The notes: generated by a model from the sequence alone, not told the origin. Shown: positions 18,121 to 28,233, counted from the stretch's first letter. The stretch: DNA of 64,000 nucleotides from CADCTM01 sp049671305 (GCA_049671305.1 JBATUR010000122.1:18086-82085); one strand, 5' to 3'. A program made the numbers and translations.

Positions 18121-19851
18121 TTACAATTTAGGTGCTGAGGCACATCGATATAGCTGATAAGGTATTCCAATCCGGTAATACCTACTAGAATCAAGCAAAC
18201 AACGAGTTTTATTCTTCAGCATTAGTTTGGGTGGATAGTTTCGCTGTTTTAGCCCTGGAGCAACCACCCATAAATTTAACCTAGATGTTGGTAAGATTGC
18301 TAGATTAGAAAGATTAGCCCAAACTTGCTCATAGCCTAATTTCGTATTTAAGAAAGCAAAGTTAGGTTCAGTGTTGTTATGATTGTTACTCTCCTGCTTT
18401 TGCTCAATGGCTAAGGCAAAGCTTAAGCCTAAAGCCACATCCTGAAAGTTATTGTATCCCATCACCATAATAATGGGAATAGTTGGCTCAAAATTCATAT
18501 TTTGTGCTACTTTTTGAGGCTGGAATGGTTTAAGAAATATTAGGTTGTTGACTACAAAGAGGCTACTCAATAGGGTAAAAAGCAAAATTATAATAATTTG
18601 TTTATGCTTTTTGAGTAACTGAGGCAAAACAGGTTTTTTTGAAAATGATTGATTAACATTTTTAACAATGTTCGTAGTTGTAGTTGAATTAACAGCAAAA
18701 CAAGCTCCCAGTATTGCACATACAGCCGGATAATAAACAAAGTTATAGCGAGGTGCAACGGTAATATCTTTACCTAATAAGTAGACAATCGCTGCAAATT
18801 GTAGCAGTACAAATAAGGTAAAGCTTGTTAAAGTAAATGTAGCGATTGCTGGTTGTAATTGTTTAAAACCTTGACAAGCAAGTCTTGCAAACCAAATACC
18901 AAAGCTAACGCTTAACAAAACACTGGGTATTTGAACCCATAAAGGCTGACTTTCTACAGGAAAAGCGATCGCTATACTCAACCAAGTAGCTAAAGTTTGA
19001 TAAATTGGTGCAAGAATTGTCGGTTTCGGCAACCAACCAGTTTCGGCACGCCCAAAACTCCCCAACATTACAGGTAACCAAGGCAAATAACTTGCCGCCA
19101 CGCCAATAATTACCAATGCTAAACTAAGCAAGCTGCCACGTGGTAACATTCTGCGACGCCAAAGTATTAAGGAGATGAAAGTTAAAACCTGGGCAATAAA
19201 GGCGATAAAGAAAAAATAGTGAATATAGCAACCAATGCTATTAACAATTCCCCAAAATATCCAGAGTAGAGGATGTGGTAATTTTTGCGAAACTAAAGCT
19301 TTTTGAATCTGAATTAATCCCAATAGCGCCAGAATTAGGAAAAGCATTGGTAGAGTGTAGTGACGTGCTTCTTGGGAAAGGTAGACAGCAAAAGGAGAAA
19401 CTGCCATAACTGCTGCACCCATTAAACCCGCAGCAGGTGAAAAGGCGAGGCGATTTAAGAGGTAGGTTAAAGCGATCGCAATTACTCCTAGTATTGCAGG
19501 AAGCGATCGCAATTTCCAACTTAAAGGTTGCGTTAAAGGCTCTACCCAGTTTAACCACTGATGCATCAAACAGAAAAACAAAGGCGGATGTGTCGATTTT
19601 GTCGCTACAGCTTCAGCAATTTCAGGACAGCTAACACTTGACTTTAAAGTAAATAAATGCTGCAAAGTTGAAGCAGGAAATAGGACATCTAAAGGCACAT
19701 CTTCATAACGATTTCCTAAGCTTAATAAAGCCGTAAGCACTTCATCTAACCACAAAGGTTTAAGATCAAGATGCCAAAATCGCAGCATTGCACCGAGAGT
19801 AATTAATCCGATTAGCGCGAAGTAATGTTGATAATTTTTGCTATTATTCAT
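18121..19851 (-). CDS. GT39/PMT-like membrane glycosyltransferase
   Basis: A 576-residue polytopic membrane protein. Following the first helix is the WLDE motif (KPLWLDEVLTALL), which resembles the acidic catalytic loop of the dolichyl-phosphate-mannose transferase (PMT/ArnT, GT-C) superfamily; later comes the family-typical STHPPLFFCLMHQW. About ten to eleven hydrophobic helices fill residues 10-430, and a soluble C-terminal domain of about 130 residues follows. Members use polyprenyl-phosphate sugars and act on the periplasmic face. Acceptor and sugar are not predictable. It is a single gene between convergent and divergent neighbours. Confidence 0.88.
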   Translation of the reverse strand: MNNSKNYQHYFALIGLITLGAMLRFWHLDLKPLWLDEVLTALLSLGNRYEDVPLDVLFPASTLQHLFTLKSSVSCPEIAEAVATKSTHPPLFFCLMHQWLNWVEPLTQPLSWKLRSLPAILGVIAIALTYLLNRLAFSPAAGLMGAAVMAVSPFAVYLSQEARHYTLPMLFLILALLGLIQIQKALVSQKLPHPLLWIFWGIVNSIGCYIHYFFFIAFIAQVLTFISLILWRRRMLPRGSLLSLALVIIGVAASYLPWLPVMLGSFGRAETGWLPKPTILAPIYQTLATWLSIAIAFPVESQPLWVQIPSVLLSVSFGIWFARLACQGFKQLQPAIATFTLTSFTLFVLLQFAAIVYLLGKDITVAPRYNFVYYPAVCAILGACFAVNSTTTTNIVKNVNQSFSKKPVLPQLLKKHKQIIIILLFTLLSSLFVVNNLIFLKPFQPQKVAQNMNFEPTIPIIMVMGYNNFQDVALGLSFALAIEQKQESNNHNNTEPNFAFLNTKLGYEQVWANLSNLAILPTSRLNLWVVAPGLKQRNYPPKLMLKNKTRCLLDSSRYYRIGIPYQLYRCASAPKL

Positions 19852-19968
19852 GGCAACGTCAGATCAGGAAACCACTCTACCAGACGCCTGATCAGGAAAT
19901 TAAGATCACGTCGTTGTTTATGTTAAATTAAAAGTGCTGTACTGACTGTTTCCAAAGAGGACAAAGCA

Positions 19969-20658
19969 ATGGTTCAGATCCAGCCAAATGCACCGTCAGA
20001 AGTCATCTACCCCGACAGCGATGGTGAACCAATGTCCGATAATACCAAACAGTTTCGTTGGATTGTCACAGTCAAAGAAAATTTGGATTGGCTATTTGCT
20101 GATCAGCCGGATGTTTTTGTTGCTGGAGACTTTTTATGGTATCCAATTCAGGGCGACAACAAAACGCGGGTTGCTCCTGATGCAATGGTAGTATTTGCTA
20201 GACCAAAAGGCGATAGAGGTTCTTATAAACAATGGGAAGAGGGTAATATTCCTCCCCAAGTCGTCTTTGAAATTCTTTCACCAGAAAACACGCGCTCGGA
20301 AATGAATCGCAACTTGCTATTTTATAACCGTTTTGGTGTGGAAGAATATTATGTGTATGATCCTGATAGCAACAACCTCAGTGGCTGGTTGCGGCGTGAA
20401 GGTTTTTTAGATGTAATTGAGCCAATTGAGCAATGGGTAAGCCCACGCCTCAAAATTCGCTTTGAGCCTGCCGAGACATTACGCATTTATCGACCTGATA
20501 ATCAACCTTTTTTGACTTACACTGAGATTGCTCAACGAGCCGAAGAAGCCGAGTTACGTGCCCAACAAGCCGAGTCACGCGCCGAAGCCGCCGAGTCACG
20601 TGCCACAAAATTAGCCGAGCAGTTGCGGGCTTTAGGAATAGATCCGCAGCTAGAGTGA
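19969..20658 (+). CDS. Uma2 family (DUF820) nuclease-fold protein
   Basis: A 229-residue protein of the Uma2/DUF820 family, which is hugely expanded in cyanobacteria and has a PD-(D/E)xK nuclease-like fold. The expected core is present: VAPDAMVVF, then VVFEILSPENT, then YNRFGVEEYYVYDP. The C-terminal 45 residues are a heptad-like coiled coil rich in AEEAELRAQ/AESRAEA repeats, typical of one Uma2 subgroup. The start ATG has a GAGG site about eight bases upstream. The biological role of the family is unproven. Confidence 0.92.
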   Translation: MVQIQPNAPSEVIYPDSDGEPMSDNTKQFRWIVTVKENLDWLFADQPDVFVAGDFLWYPIQGDNKTRVAPDAMVVFARPKGDRGSYKQWEEGNIPPQVVFEILSPENTRSEMNRNLLFYNRFGVEEYYVYDPDSNNLSGWLRREGFLDVIEPIEQWVSPRLKIRFEPAETLRIYRPDNQPFLTYTEIAQRAEEAELRAQQAESRAEAAESRATKLAEQLRALGIDPQLE

Positions 20659-20752
20659 AGACGTCGCTTTTTATGTCAAGCCTCTCGACCCAATAAGCTC
20701 GCATACATCGCGTTAAACTAAAACTGATACGTTGCTGCGATTACGGCGTCAA

Positions 20753-23062
20753 ATGTCTCAAGATGACCCGACGAACTTAACTCAATCACAAACAATACAA
20801 CATAAGTTGCAGGAGCTCCGCAATGGCTTGCGAGAGGGGCAACAAAGCATGACAAAATGGCAGTCGGGGCAGTTGGCGGTTTCGGCTGTACCCGGTGCTG
20901 GCAAGTCTACAGGCATGGCTGTGGCGGCGGCGTTTGCTGTAGCAAATCATCAACTCCACGGCAGGCGTCAGTTAGTTGTTGTCACCTTCACTCGTTCTGC
21001 TGCGGCTAGTATTAAAGCCAAAATTCGGCATAATTTAAAGGAACTTTCTTTACCACAAAATAGCTTTGTTGTCTATACTTTACATGGTTTAGCGCTAAGT
21101 ATTGCCAACAAACATCCAGAGTTATCGGGACTAAATCTAGAGACTTCCACTTTAATTACGGCAAATAAAGGTCATCGCTTAATCCGTACTTGTGTGGAAC
21201 AATGGATTGTTGCTAACCTGCACCTTTATTCTAATTTGTTAGAAGGATTGGGGTTTGATGGTGAAGAAACTGAGCGTTTACGCAGACAGTCAGTGTTGCG
21301 TACAGAGGTATTACCAGAAATTGCCAAAACCGTAATTCACGAAGCAAAAAGTTCTGGTTTATCGCCTGAAGATTTACGAGAAGTTAGTCAACAAATAACC
21401 GATGATTATCAGATTTTAGCGATCGCATCTGGCTTATATAAACAATACCAAATCGTGTCTCGCGCCCGTGACTTCATCGACTACGACGACATGATTCTTG
21501 CCGCTTTACGTGTCTTAGAAAATGACACAGTGCGTGAGAAGTGGCAAAAGCAATTTTTTGCCGTCTTTGAAGACGAAGCACAAGACTCGACACCTCTACA
21601 ATTCAAACTTTTAGAAACCCTAGCCGCTGACCCAAATCATGCCAACGCACCACCCAATTTAATTCGAGTTGGTGACCCAAATCAAGCAATTAATTCTACT
21701 TTTACCCCAGCCGATCCAATTTATTTCAACAGGTTTTGTGAAAAGTGTCAATCAATCAAACGTTTGGCAACAATGAATCAAGCCGGTCGCAGTACAGCGA
21801 TTATTATTGATGCCGCTAATTTTATCTTAAATTGGGTCAATGAATCAAAGTTAACAGGTGAAATTCAAGCCTTTCGTCCTCAAAAAATTCTGCCAGTTGC
21901 TATTAACGACCCGCAACCAGATGCTAACCCAAATCCAGTTGGTCGAGGGCTAGAAATTTATAATCCCCGCGACGTTTATCAGACTGTAGAATTGATCGGA
22001 GAAAGAGTAATTGAACTATTTAAAAAAGCACCAGAACATAGCGCGGCGGTATTAGTGCGAGAAAATCGTCAAGGCAGTTTTGTTGCCGAAAAATTGGAGT
22101 ATTTGAAACGGCAGCACGGCATTGAGGTGTATGATGTGCAAGGAAGCGATCGCCATTCTCATGTTCCCGCAGAAATCCTCACTCTACTGCAATTTCTCGA
22201 CCGTCCCCACTCTCCAGGCTATCTAAAAGCTGCCCTAGAAGTCTTGGTTCTCCGCCAACTTATTCCTACTCAAGACCTCAATGCCCTCGCCACTTTTCCT
22301 GAACAATTCCTCTATCCAGGTCCTTTGGACGCACCCCAAAAACCGATCGTCCAACAAGCGCGGCAATACTGCAACAACCTGCTGCGTGCCCGTTTAGAAT
22401 TACCCCACTATCAACTAATTTCCTTCCTAGCTATCAACTTAAACTACGACCAATCTGAATTAGCAACCGCCGATAAATTAGCTGAACGAATTGCTAAACA
22501 AACTTATAATGATAGTTCTATGAATTCTACCTTAAATGCATTAAGTGAAATTGTCACATCCGAACGTTTTGAACCTGTAGAAGCTGAAAATGCTGAAGAC
22601 CGCTATCTCCGCAAAGGTCAACTGACAATTATTACCATGCACAAAGCCAAAGGGTTGGACTGGGATTATGTTTTCCTGCCATTTTTGCATGAAGATACGC
22701 TGCCAGGGACGCCTTGGGTGCCAACGGCGGCAAAGTTTTTAGGCGATTTTACTTTAGCAGAAGTCGCAAGAGCTCAAATTCGTGCTCATCTGCACAACAA
22801 ACCTTTACCAATGGCGTTAGAAGCGTGGGAACAAGCAGGGCATTTGAAAACAGCAGAAGAGTTTCGTTTATTGTATGTAGCAATGACACGGGCAAAGCGT
22901 TTGTTGTGGATGTCGGCAGCGGCAAAGGGACCGTTTCGTTGGAATACTTTTAGTGGTCATGCTTCAGATAATTTACAGCAGAAAAAGCCTTGTCCTGTGA
23001 TACCTGCTTTAAAAAGTCAGTTCCCTACTTCGGTGGTTGCTTTGTCTCAAATATCGAATTGA
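20753..23062 (+). CDS. UvrD/Rep-like superfamily 1 DNA helicase
   Basis: A 769-residue SF1A helicase. Visible motifs: Walker A (VPGAGKST), motif Ia region (VVVTFTRSAAASIKAK), motif II DEAQD in FEDEAQDSTPLQ, motif III (GDPNQAI), motif V (TMHKAKGLDWDYVFLP) and motif VI (LLYVAMTRAKRLL). All are intact, so it should be an active 3'-5' translocase. I start at the ATG at 20753; the TTG at 20732 is possible but weaker. It resembles stand-alone cyanobacterial ATP-dependent helicases rather than AddA/RecB, because no nuclease domain follows motif VI. Confidence 0.92.
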   Translation: MSQDDPTNLTQSQTIQHKLQELRNGLREGQQSMTKWQSGQLAVSAVPGAGKSTGMAVAAAFAVANHQLHGRRQLVVVTFTRSAAASIKAKIRHNLKELSLPQNSFVVYTLHGLALSIANKHPELSGLNLETSTLITANKGHRLIRTCVEQWIVANLHLYSNLLEGLGFDGEETERLRRQSVLRTEVLPEIAKTVIHEAKSSGLSPEDLREVSQQITDDYQILAIASGLYKQYQIVSRARDFIDYDDMILAALRVLENDTVREKWQKQFFAVFEDEAQDSTPLQFKLLETLAADPNHANAPPNLIRVGDPNQAINSTFTPADPIYFNRFCEKCQSIKRLATMNQAGRSTAIIIDAANFILNWVNESKLTGEIQAFRPQKILPVAINDPQPDANPNPVGRGLEIYNPRDVYQTVELIGERVIELFKKAPEHSAAVLVRENRQGSFVAEKLEYLKRQHGIEVYDVQGSDRHSHVPAEILTLLQFLDRPHSPGYLKAALEVLVLRQLIPTQDLNALATFPEQFLYPGPLDAPQKPIVQQARQYCNNLLRARLELPHYQLISFLAINLNYDQSELATADKLAERIAKQTYNDSSMNSTLNALSEIVTSERFEPVEAENAEDRYLRKGQLTIITMHKAKGLDWDYVFLPFLHEDTLPGTPWVPTAAKFLGDFTLAEVARAQIRAHLHNKPLPMALEAWEQAGHLKTAEEFRLLYVAMTRAKRLLWMSAAAKGPFRWNTFSGHASDNLQQKKPCPVIPALKSQFPTSVVALSQISN

Positions 23063-23378
23063 GATGCAGTTTTTAAAATAATTGAGTAACGCCGAATAGC
23101 GAGAGTGAAATTTTATTAAACAAAATAAAAGTTGGCAAGTTAGAAAAAGCTTAATGCAAGAGTTAATATCTAGTTTATACTTAATTTTTGATAAAATTAT
23201 AAAGAAAATTCAAATAATCCGGTTTAACTAAGTATAATTATCGGATGTTTCGAGATTTTGAGTAATTGCCATTAAATTTGAGCTTTATTGCTAAGAATTA
23301 ATGAGTCAAAATCAAATATGCTCTCCGTAAGTTGTAACGAGCAAACCTGAAATTTAATCGTCCAAAGCGATCGCTATT
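23063..23378. other. AT-rich intergenic region upstream of the SpoIIE-type operon
   Basis: About 316 AT-rich bases with no supportable gene. It presumably holds the promoter of the phosphatase/kinase/STAS/cyclase operon, but I see no consensus I would defend. A HIP1 octamer lies at its 3' end, just before the start codon. Confidence 0.5.
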
Positions 23379-25535
23379 ATGTCAATAATCCCACAACACC
23401 GCTTTTTTTCAGCGAAAAAACTGCCATTGCGTTGGATTCTCGTTGTGCCGTTTGTGCTGCAAATTTTTGCTGCGGTAGGACTAACAGGTTATTTTTCCCT
23501 AAAAAATGGAGAGCAAGCAGTTAATAACCTCGCAGCGCGATTAAGTCGAGAAGTCAGCGCTCGTGTCGAGGAAAATATCCGCACATTTACAGATATTCCT
23601 CAGCTCTTTTTGCAAATACAAGCTTCAGCGATTCGTACAGAAAATTTAGATATAGAAAATTTTTCTACTGCTGAACGTTATATATGGCATCAAATTCGCT
23701 TAAGTAACTTCATCCCTACTCTTTATTACGGCAATCAAGAAGGCAATTATATTAAAGGTCAAAGAGGTGAAACTGCAGAAACTGACCTAGTGCAAATTCG
23801 CGATCAATCCACAGGGTTTAGGCGTAATATTTATAAACTTGACCCAGAAGGAAATCGGCTTAATATAACTCGAACTGATGATTTTGATCCGCGTGTTCGT
23901 CCCTGGTATAAAGCCGCAATAAAGGCAGGAAAACCCACTTGGTCACCTATTTATGTCTTCGCTTCTCAACGTGTTCTTGGCATTACTCCCGTTGTTCCTA
24001 TCTATAACGATAGTGGTACTTTACGAGGCGTCTTAGCAATTGATTTTAAGCTTTCCCAAATTAGTGATTTTCTACAAAAACTAAAAATAAGTAAAACAGG
24101 ACAAGCTTTTATTATCGAACGTTCTGGGGAGCTTGTTGCTGATTCAACCGATGAATTACTCTATGTTACTAGTAAAAAAGGTAAGGAAAGGCGTAATGTA
24201 ATTAATAGTACTAATCCTCTAATTCGAGACACTGCACTTTATTTACAAAAAAGGTTTAAAAGCTTTGACAAAATTGATCGCAATCAGCAAATTGATTTCG
24301 ATATTAATGGTAAACGTCAGTTTTTACAAGTTACAGCAATTCAAGATGGTCGGGGTTTGGATTGGTTGGTAGTTGTAATAATTCCAGAAGTGGATTTTAG
24401 AGAACGAATTGATGCTAATACTCGCTCAACAATTCTGCTATGTTTAGCTGCTTTGATTTTAGCTACGATACTAGGAATTTTAACAGCTCGTTCAATTACT
24501 CATCCAATTTTACGTTTAAGCGCCGCCTCTTGGACATTAGCAAAAGAAGCCGCAACTGCGGAATTTGCTAACACACAACTAGAAAAAAATGTAGAAATGC
24601 AAGGTGCAAAAGAACTGAGAATTTTGGCGCAAGCATTTAATCAAATGGCGCAAAAATTACGCGAGTCTTTTCGTGAATTGGCAGTAATTAATCAGGAATT
24701 AGAACAGCGTGTTTTGGCACGAACTAATGATTTAAAAGAAGCTAATCAGGAAATTACCCATCTTAATAGCCGCTTAAAATCCGAAAATGTCCGGATGAAA
24801 GCAGAGCTAGAGATTACACGTCAACTGCAACAGATGATTTTACCTAAAGCAGAAGAGTTAAATCAGATTCCCCAACTGGAAATTGCTGGTTTTATGGAAG
24901 CTGCCGAAGAAGTTGGTGGTGATTATTATGACGTACTGGTACATAATGGTTTAGTCAAAATAGGTATTGGAGATGTTACCGGACACGGGTTAGAGAGTGG
25001 CGTATTAATGATTATGGTACAAACGGCAGTGCGTACATTGTTAGCGAATAATGAAACTGACCCAACTAATTTTTTGAGTGTGCTAAATCAGGTAATTTAC
25101 GACAACGTGCAGCGGATGAATTCTGAGAAAAATCTTAGCCTATCTTTATTAGACTATAAAGATAGAATTATCAGTTTGAGCGGTCAACATGAAGAAATGA
25201 TTGTAGTACGATATGGTGGTAAAATCGAACGAATTGACACTATAGATTTGGGTTTTCCAGTTGGTTTGGAAGCTGATATTAGTGATTTTGTTGCTCAGAT
25301 TTTTGTAGAGTTAGAACCCGGAGATGTAGTAGTGTTGTATACCGATGGCATTACGGAAGCCGAAAATAAATCAGGTGTGCGGTACGGCGTTGAGCATTTT
25401 TGTGAAGTAATTAGCCACAATTGGCAACAGTCGGCTGAAGCAATTCGGCAAGCTGTAATTGAGGACGTACGCCGACATATCGGTGGACAAAAAGTTTACG
25501 ATGACATTACTTTACTAGTACTCAAACAAAAGTGA
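23379..25535 (+). CDS. dCache-HAMP-SpoIIE (PP2C) serine phosphatase, SiaA/IcfG-like
   Basis: A 718-residue membrane sensor phosphatase. An N-terminal helix (about 18-40) is followed by an extracytoplasmic dCache-type domain (about 45-330, including DDFDPRVRPWYKAA), a second helix (about 347-370), HAMP (to about 425), a coiled coil and a SpoIIE/PP2C domain (about 490-716). The PP2C metal-binding motifs are intact: GGDYYDV, GDVTGHG, YTDGITEAEN and a late DDITLLVL. Such enzymes dephosphorylate a phospho-STAS protein; the STAS-like protein two genes downstream is the obvious substrate. The gene leads a compact four-gene operon. Confidence 0.95.
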   Translation: MSIIPQHRFFSAKKLPLRWILVVPFVLQIFAAVGLTGYFSLKNGEQAVNNLAARLSREVSARVEENIRTFTDIPQLFLQIQASAIRTENLDIENFSTAERYIWHQIRLSNFIPTLYYGNQEGNYIKGQRGETAETDLVQIRDQSTGFRRNIYKLDPEGNRLNITRTDDFDPRVRPWYKAAIKAGKPTWSPIYVFASQRVLGITPVVPIYNDSGTLRGVLAIDFKLSQISDFLQKLKISKTGQAFIIERSGELVADSTDELLYVTSKKGKERRNVINSTNPLIRDTALYLQKRFKSFDKIDRNQQIDFDINGKRQFLQVTAIQDGRGLDWLVVVIIPEVDFRERIDANTRSTILLCLAALILATILGILTARSITHPILRLSAASWTLAKEAATAEFANTQLEKNVEMQGAKELRILAQAFNQMAQKLRESFRELAVINQELEQRVLARTNDLKEANQEITHLNSRLKSENVRMKAELEITRQLQQMILPKAEELNQIPQLEIAGFMEAAEEVGGDYYDVLVHNGLVKIGIGDVTGHGLESGVLMIMVQTAVRTLLANNETDPTNFLSVLNQVIYDNVQRMNSEKNLSLSLLDYKDRIISLSGQHEEMIVVRYGGKIERIDTIDLGFPVGLEADISDFVAQIFVELEPGDVVVLYTDGITEAENKSGVRYGVEHFCEVISHNWQQSAEAIRQAVIEDVRRHIGGQKVYDDITLLVLKQK

Positions 25536-25574
25536 TAGTTTTTTGTTAATTTATTAGTAAAGCAGATAAAATTG

Positions 25575-26186
25575 ATGACAAATATTGAGATGAAGGAGAT
25601 AATTGGTGACTTTAATAATGATATGCCAAAAGGTAAAGAGTACTTAACTTTGGTTTTTTCACCTAGTTCAATTCCGTTGAAACAGCGGTGGAGGACGAAT
25701 GGGTTATCAGCCGATTTTATGGCTGATTATTTTGCTACATTCTTTCCTGGAAAAGAAGGAACTACTACTGAAGCTAATCTACAAGCGGAAGTAAAGAGCG
25801 CAGTTAGTTTTATCGGTAATGAGTTATTAGAGAATGCTATGAAGTTTACTGATGATCAATTAGATTATCCGATTAGTTTGACTCTACAAATGTATAGTAA
25901 CAAACTAGTTTTTATGACGACTAATAGTGTTGATTGTCATAGTGTTGAGAAGTTTCAGGCTTTTGCCCAGGAGTTAACTTCTTCTGATATCAGTGAATTG
26001 TACATTCGTCACTTTGAAAAAATAGAGTCAGATTTAGAGGCTTCACTGCCGGAAACTTCTGATTCTGGTTTGGGCTTATTAACCATGATTAATGATTATC
26101 AAGCAAAGCTAGGTTGGAAATTTGAGGCGATTCAAAATGAATCAAAAGTAGTCTATGTCACAACTATGGTACAATTAATAGTTTAA
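25575..26186 (+). CDS. SiaB-like/DUF6272 HATPase-fold protein kinase
   Basis: A 203-residue protein similar in layout to the SiaB/slr1658-type regulators (DUF6272). Degenerate HATPase boxes are visible: an N-box-like FIGNELLENAMKF near residue 85 and a late glycine motif DSGLGLLTMINDY. In Pseudomonas, SiaB phosphorylates SiaC, opposing the phosphatase SiaA. The equivalent here would phosphorylate the downstream STAS-like protein. It sits 39 bases after the phosphatase gene and 41 before the STAS gene. A TTG one codon upstream of my ATG is an alternative start. The family call is from memory of motifs and gene order. Confidence 0.85.
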   Translation: MTNIEMKEIIGDFNNDMPKGKEYLTLVFSPSSIPLKQRWRTNGLSADFMADYFATFFPGKEGTTTEANLQAEVKSAVSFIGNELLENAMKFTDDQLDYPISLTLQMYSNKLVFMTTNSVDCHSVEKFQAFAQELTSSDISELYIRHFEKIESDLEASLPETSDSGLGLLTMINDYQAKLGWKFEAIQNESKVVYVTTMVQLIV

Positions 26187-26227
26187 CTGATTTAGCTTGA
26201 TTGAAATGTTAAAAAAGCTTTGAGATA

Positions 26228-26572
26228 ATGGAAATTCAAACTGAAGATTACAGCATTTTTTACGAATTATCTACTGAAACAATCACCTGCAAAGGTTCAC
26301 TACGGCTAGGTGGCATGGAGGAGTATGAACCAATTGTCAATTTACTCAATCAGCTAGCTGAGAAAGAACCGTCAAAAATTACTTTAAATCTGCAAAAGCT
26401 AGAGTTTTTAAACAGTTCCGGCATAAATGTTCTATCAAAGTACGTGATTAAAGTGCGTCAAAAAGGCACAATTGAAATGGTTGTTCAAGGCTCTAAAGAT
26501 ATTCCTTGGCAGGGGAAATCCTTAAAAAACTTACAGCGATTGATGCCAGCTTTACAGTTAGAATTGAACTAA
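26228..26572 (+). CDS. STAS-like anti-sigma-antagonist-type protein (slr1659/SiaC-like)
   Basis: A 114-residue single-domain protein with a STAS-type core: the strand ITLNLQKLEF followed by LNSSGINVLSKYV, where Ser63/Ser64 correspond to the phosphorylatable residue of STAS antagonists. The length and the position between a SiaB-like kinase and an effector enzyme match the switch protein of partner-switching systems. Its phosphorylation state would be set by the kinase and the SpoIIE-type phosphatase upstream. The likely output partner is the cyclase 62 bases downstream, which is inference from operon order. Confidence 0.85.
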   Translation: MEIQTEDYSIFYELSTETITCKGSLRLGGMEEYEPIVNLLNQLAEKEPSKITLNLQKLEFLNSSGINVLSKYVIKVRQKGTIEMVVQGSKDIPWQGKSLKNLQRLMPALQLELN

Positions 26573-26634
26573 TACATCTCAGGTGCATTGTAATACAAGT
26601 AATACTATTTTTGTCAAAATAAAATACAAGGACG

Positions 26635-28233
26635 ATGCACATTCAAGATTTATCAACAGAATATTTACTTCTAGAAGTAGAAAAACTTCGTAGAGAATTA
26701 GAAGTTTTAAAACAAGACAAAATTGATGTAGAACTCTTACTAGAAACAACGCTTGCTCATGCTGATGCTATTGAAATTGAGTTGCATGAGTCGAACCAAA
26801 AATTACAAACTGAAATTATTGAGCGCCAACGTGCTGAAGCGATACTTCAACTTTTAACTGAACAATTACGAAGTTTTTTAGCTAAAGCAAATAAAGATAA
26901 AGAAGACTTAGAAATCATACTAGAAACAACAACCGAACATGGCGATTTAGTAGGTAATTTATTGCATGATCAAGCTGCTGCAACAAGAAAAGCAAGTGAA
27001 AGAAATTTAGCTCAATTTCTGGAAGCTGTGCCCGTGGGTGTAATAGTTCTAAATGCTCAAGGTAAGTATTATTATGGCAATCGCATCGCCAATCAAATTC
27101 TTGGCAAAGACTGCTTATTATCCATTGATTATGAGGATTTGACTAGGGATTGTCAAATTTTTATTACCGGAACTAATCAGCGATATCCTGTTGACCAACT
27201 TCCTGGCAAAAGAGCTCTTAAAGGCGAAAGTACTAGCGTTGATAACTTGGAGCTTCGTAAAGAAAACCAAGTAATTTTTTTAGAATCTTGGGGAACACCG
27301 ATTTTTGATGAAAAGAGTAATATTGCCTATGCAATTGTCGCTTTTCAAGATATCAGTCAGCGCAAACAATCAGAATCTGAACGTCAAAAATTTACTGATG
27401 AACTGTTTAATATTAATGAGGCTTTATCTCGTTTTGTGCCACGTCAATTTCTTCAGTTTCTCAATAAAGAAAGTATTGTAGATGTCACAATTGGCGACCA
27501 AGTTCAGCAAGAAATGTCAGTACTATTTGCTGATATTCGCAACTTTACTGGTTTGTCAGAAACTATGACTCCTCAAGAAAATTTTAATTTTATTAATGCT
27601 TATTTATCTCGTATGGAACCTGCGGTTATCGAAAATCATGGCTTTATTGATAAATACATCGGTGATGAAATTATGGCACTATTTAGTGGTGGTGCTGATA
27701 ATGCGGTTAAAGCCGGAATTAGTATGCTCAAAAGACTAACTGAATACAATCAACATCGCGCTGAATCTGACTACGATCTGCTCAAAATTGGTATTGGTAT
27801 TAATACTGGTTCTTTGATGTTGGGAACAGTTGGCGGCACTTCTCGCATGGATAGTACAGTAATTAGTGATTCTGTAAATTTAGCCTCTCGCATTGAAAAA
27901 TTGACTAGGCATTATGGTACATCTCTACTAATTTCTCACCACACTTTTTTTGAGTTAGAAGATACGAGTTTATATGCTTTCCGTATTATTGACCGTTTAA
28001 AAGTCAGAGGAAAATTAGAAACTGTCAGTATTTATGAAGTATTTGATGCCGAAGATCCGGAAATTTATCAAGGCAAGTTGGCGACAAAACAAGAATTTGA
28101 GCAAGCTTTGTTACTTTATCATTTAGGTGCTTATAAAGATGCAGCACAACTTTTTGGACATTGCCTGTTTCTCAACCCCAATGATACCGTAGCTCAAATT
28201 TATCGCAAGCTATGTAAAAAACGTCTCACTTAA
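26635..28233 (+). CDS. PAS-class III adenylate cyclase
   Basis: A 532-residue soluble cyclase. Residues 1-120 are a coiled coil, about 123-245 a PAS domain, about 290-455 the class III catalytic domain, and the last 45 residues a TPR-like helical hairpin. Catalytic residues: metal-binding Asp300 (FADIRNF) and Asp344 (IGDE), base-selecting Lys340 and Thr408, and Asn415/Arg419 in VNLASRI. The Lys/Thr pair is that of adenylate-specific cyanobacterial CyaB1-type enzymes, so cAMP is the predicted product. As the last gene of the phosphatase/kinase/STAS operon, it occupies the place held by the diguanylate cyclase SiaD in Pseudomonas. Confidence 0.93.
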   Translation: MHIQDLSTEYLLLEVEKLRRELEVLKQDKIDVELLLETTLAHADAIEIELHESNQKLQTEIIERQRAEAILQLLTEQLRSFLAKANKDKEDLEIILETTTEHGDLVGNLLHDQAAATRKASERNLAQFLEAVPVGVIVLNAQGKYYYGNRIANQILGKDCLLSIDYEDLTRDCQIFITGTNQRYPVDQLPGKRALKGESTSVDNLELRKENQVIFLESWGTPIFDEKSNIAYAIVAFQDISQRKQSESERQKFTDELFNINEALSRFVPRQFLQFLNKESIVDVTIGDQVQQEMSVLFADIRNFTGLSETMTPQENFNFINAYLSRMEPAVIENHGFIDKYIGDEIMALFSGGADNAVKAGISMLKRLTEYNQHRAESDYDLLKIGIGINTGSLMLGTVGGTSRMDSTVISDSVNLASRIEKLTRHYGTSLLISHHTFFELEDTSLYAFRIIDRLKVRGKLETVSIYEVFDAEDPEIYQGKLATKQEFEQALLLYHLGAYKDAAQLFGHCLFLNPNDTVAQIYRKLCKKRLT

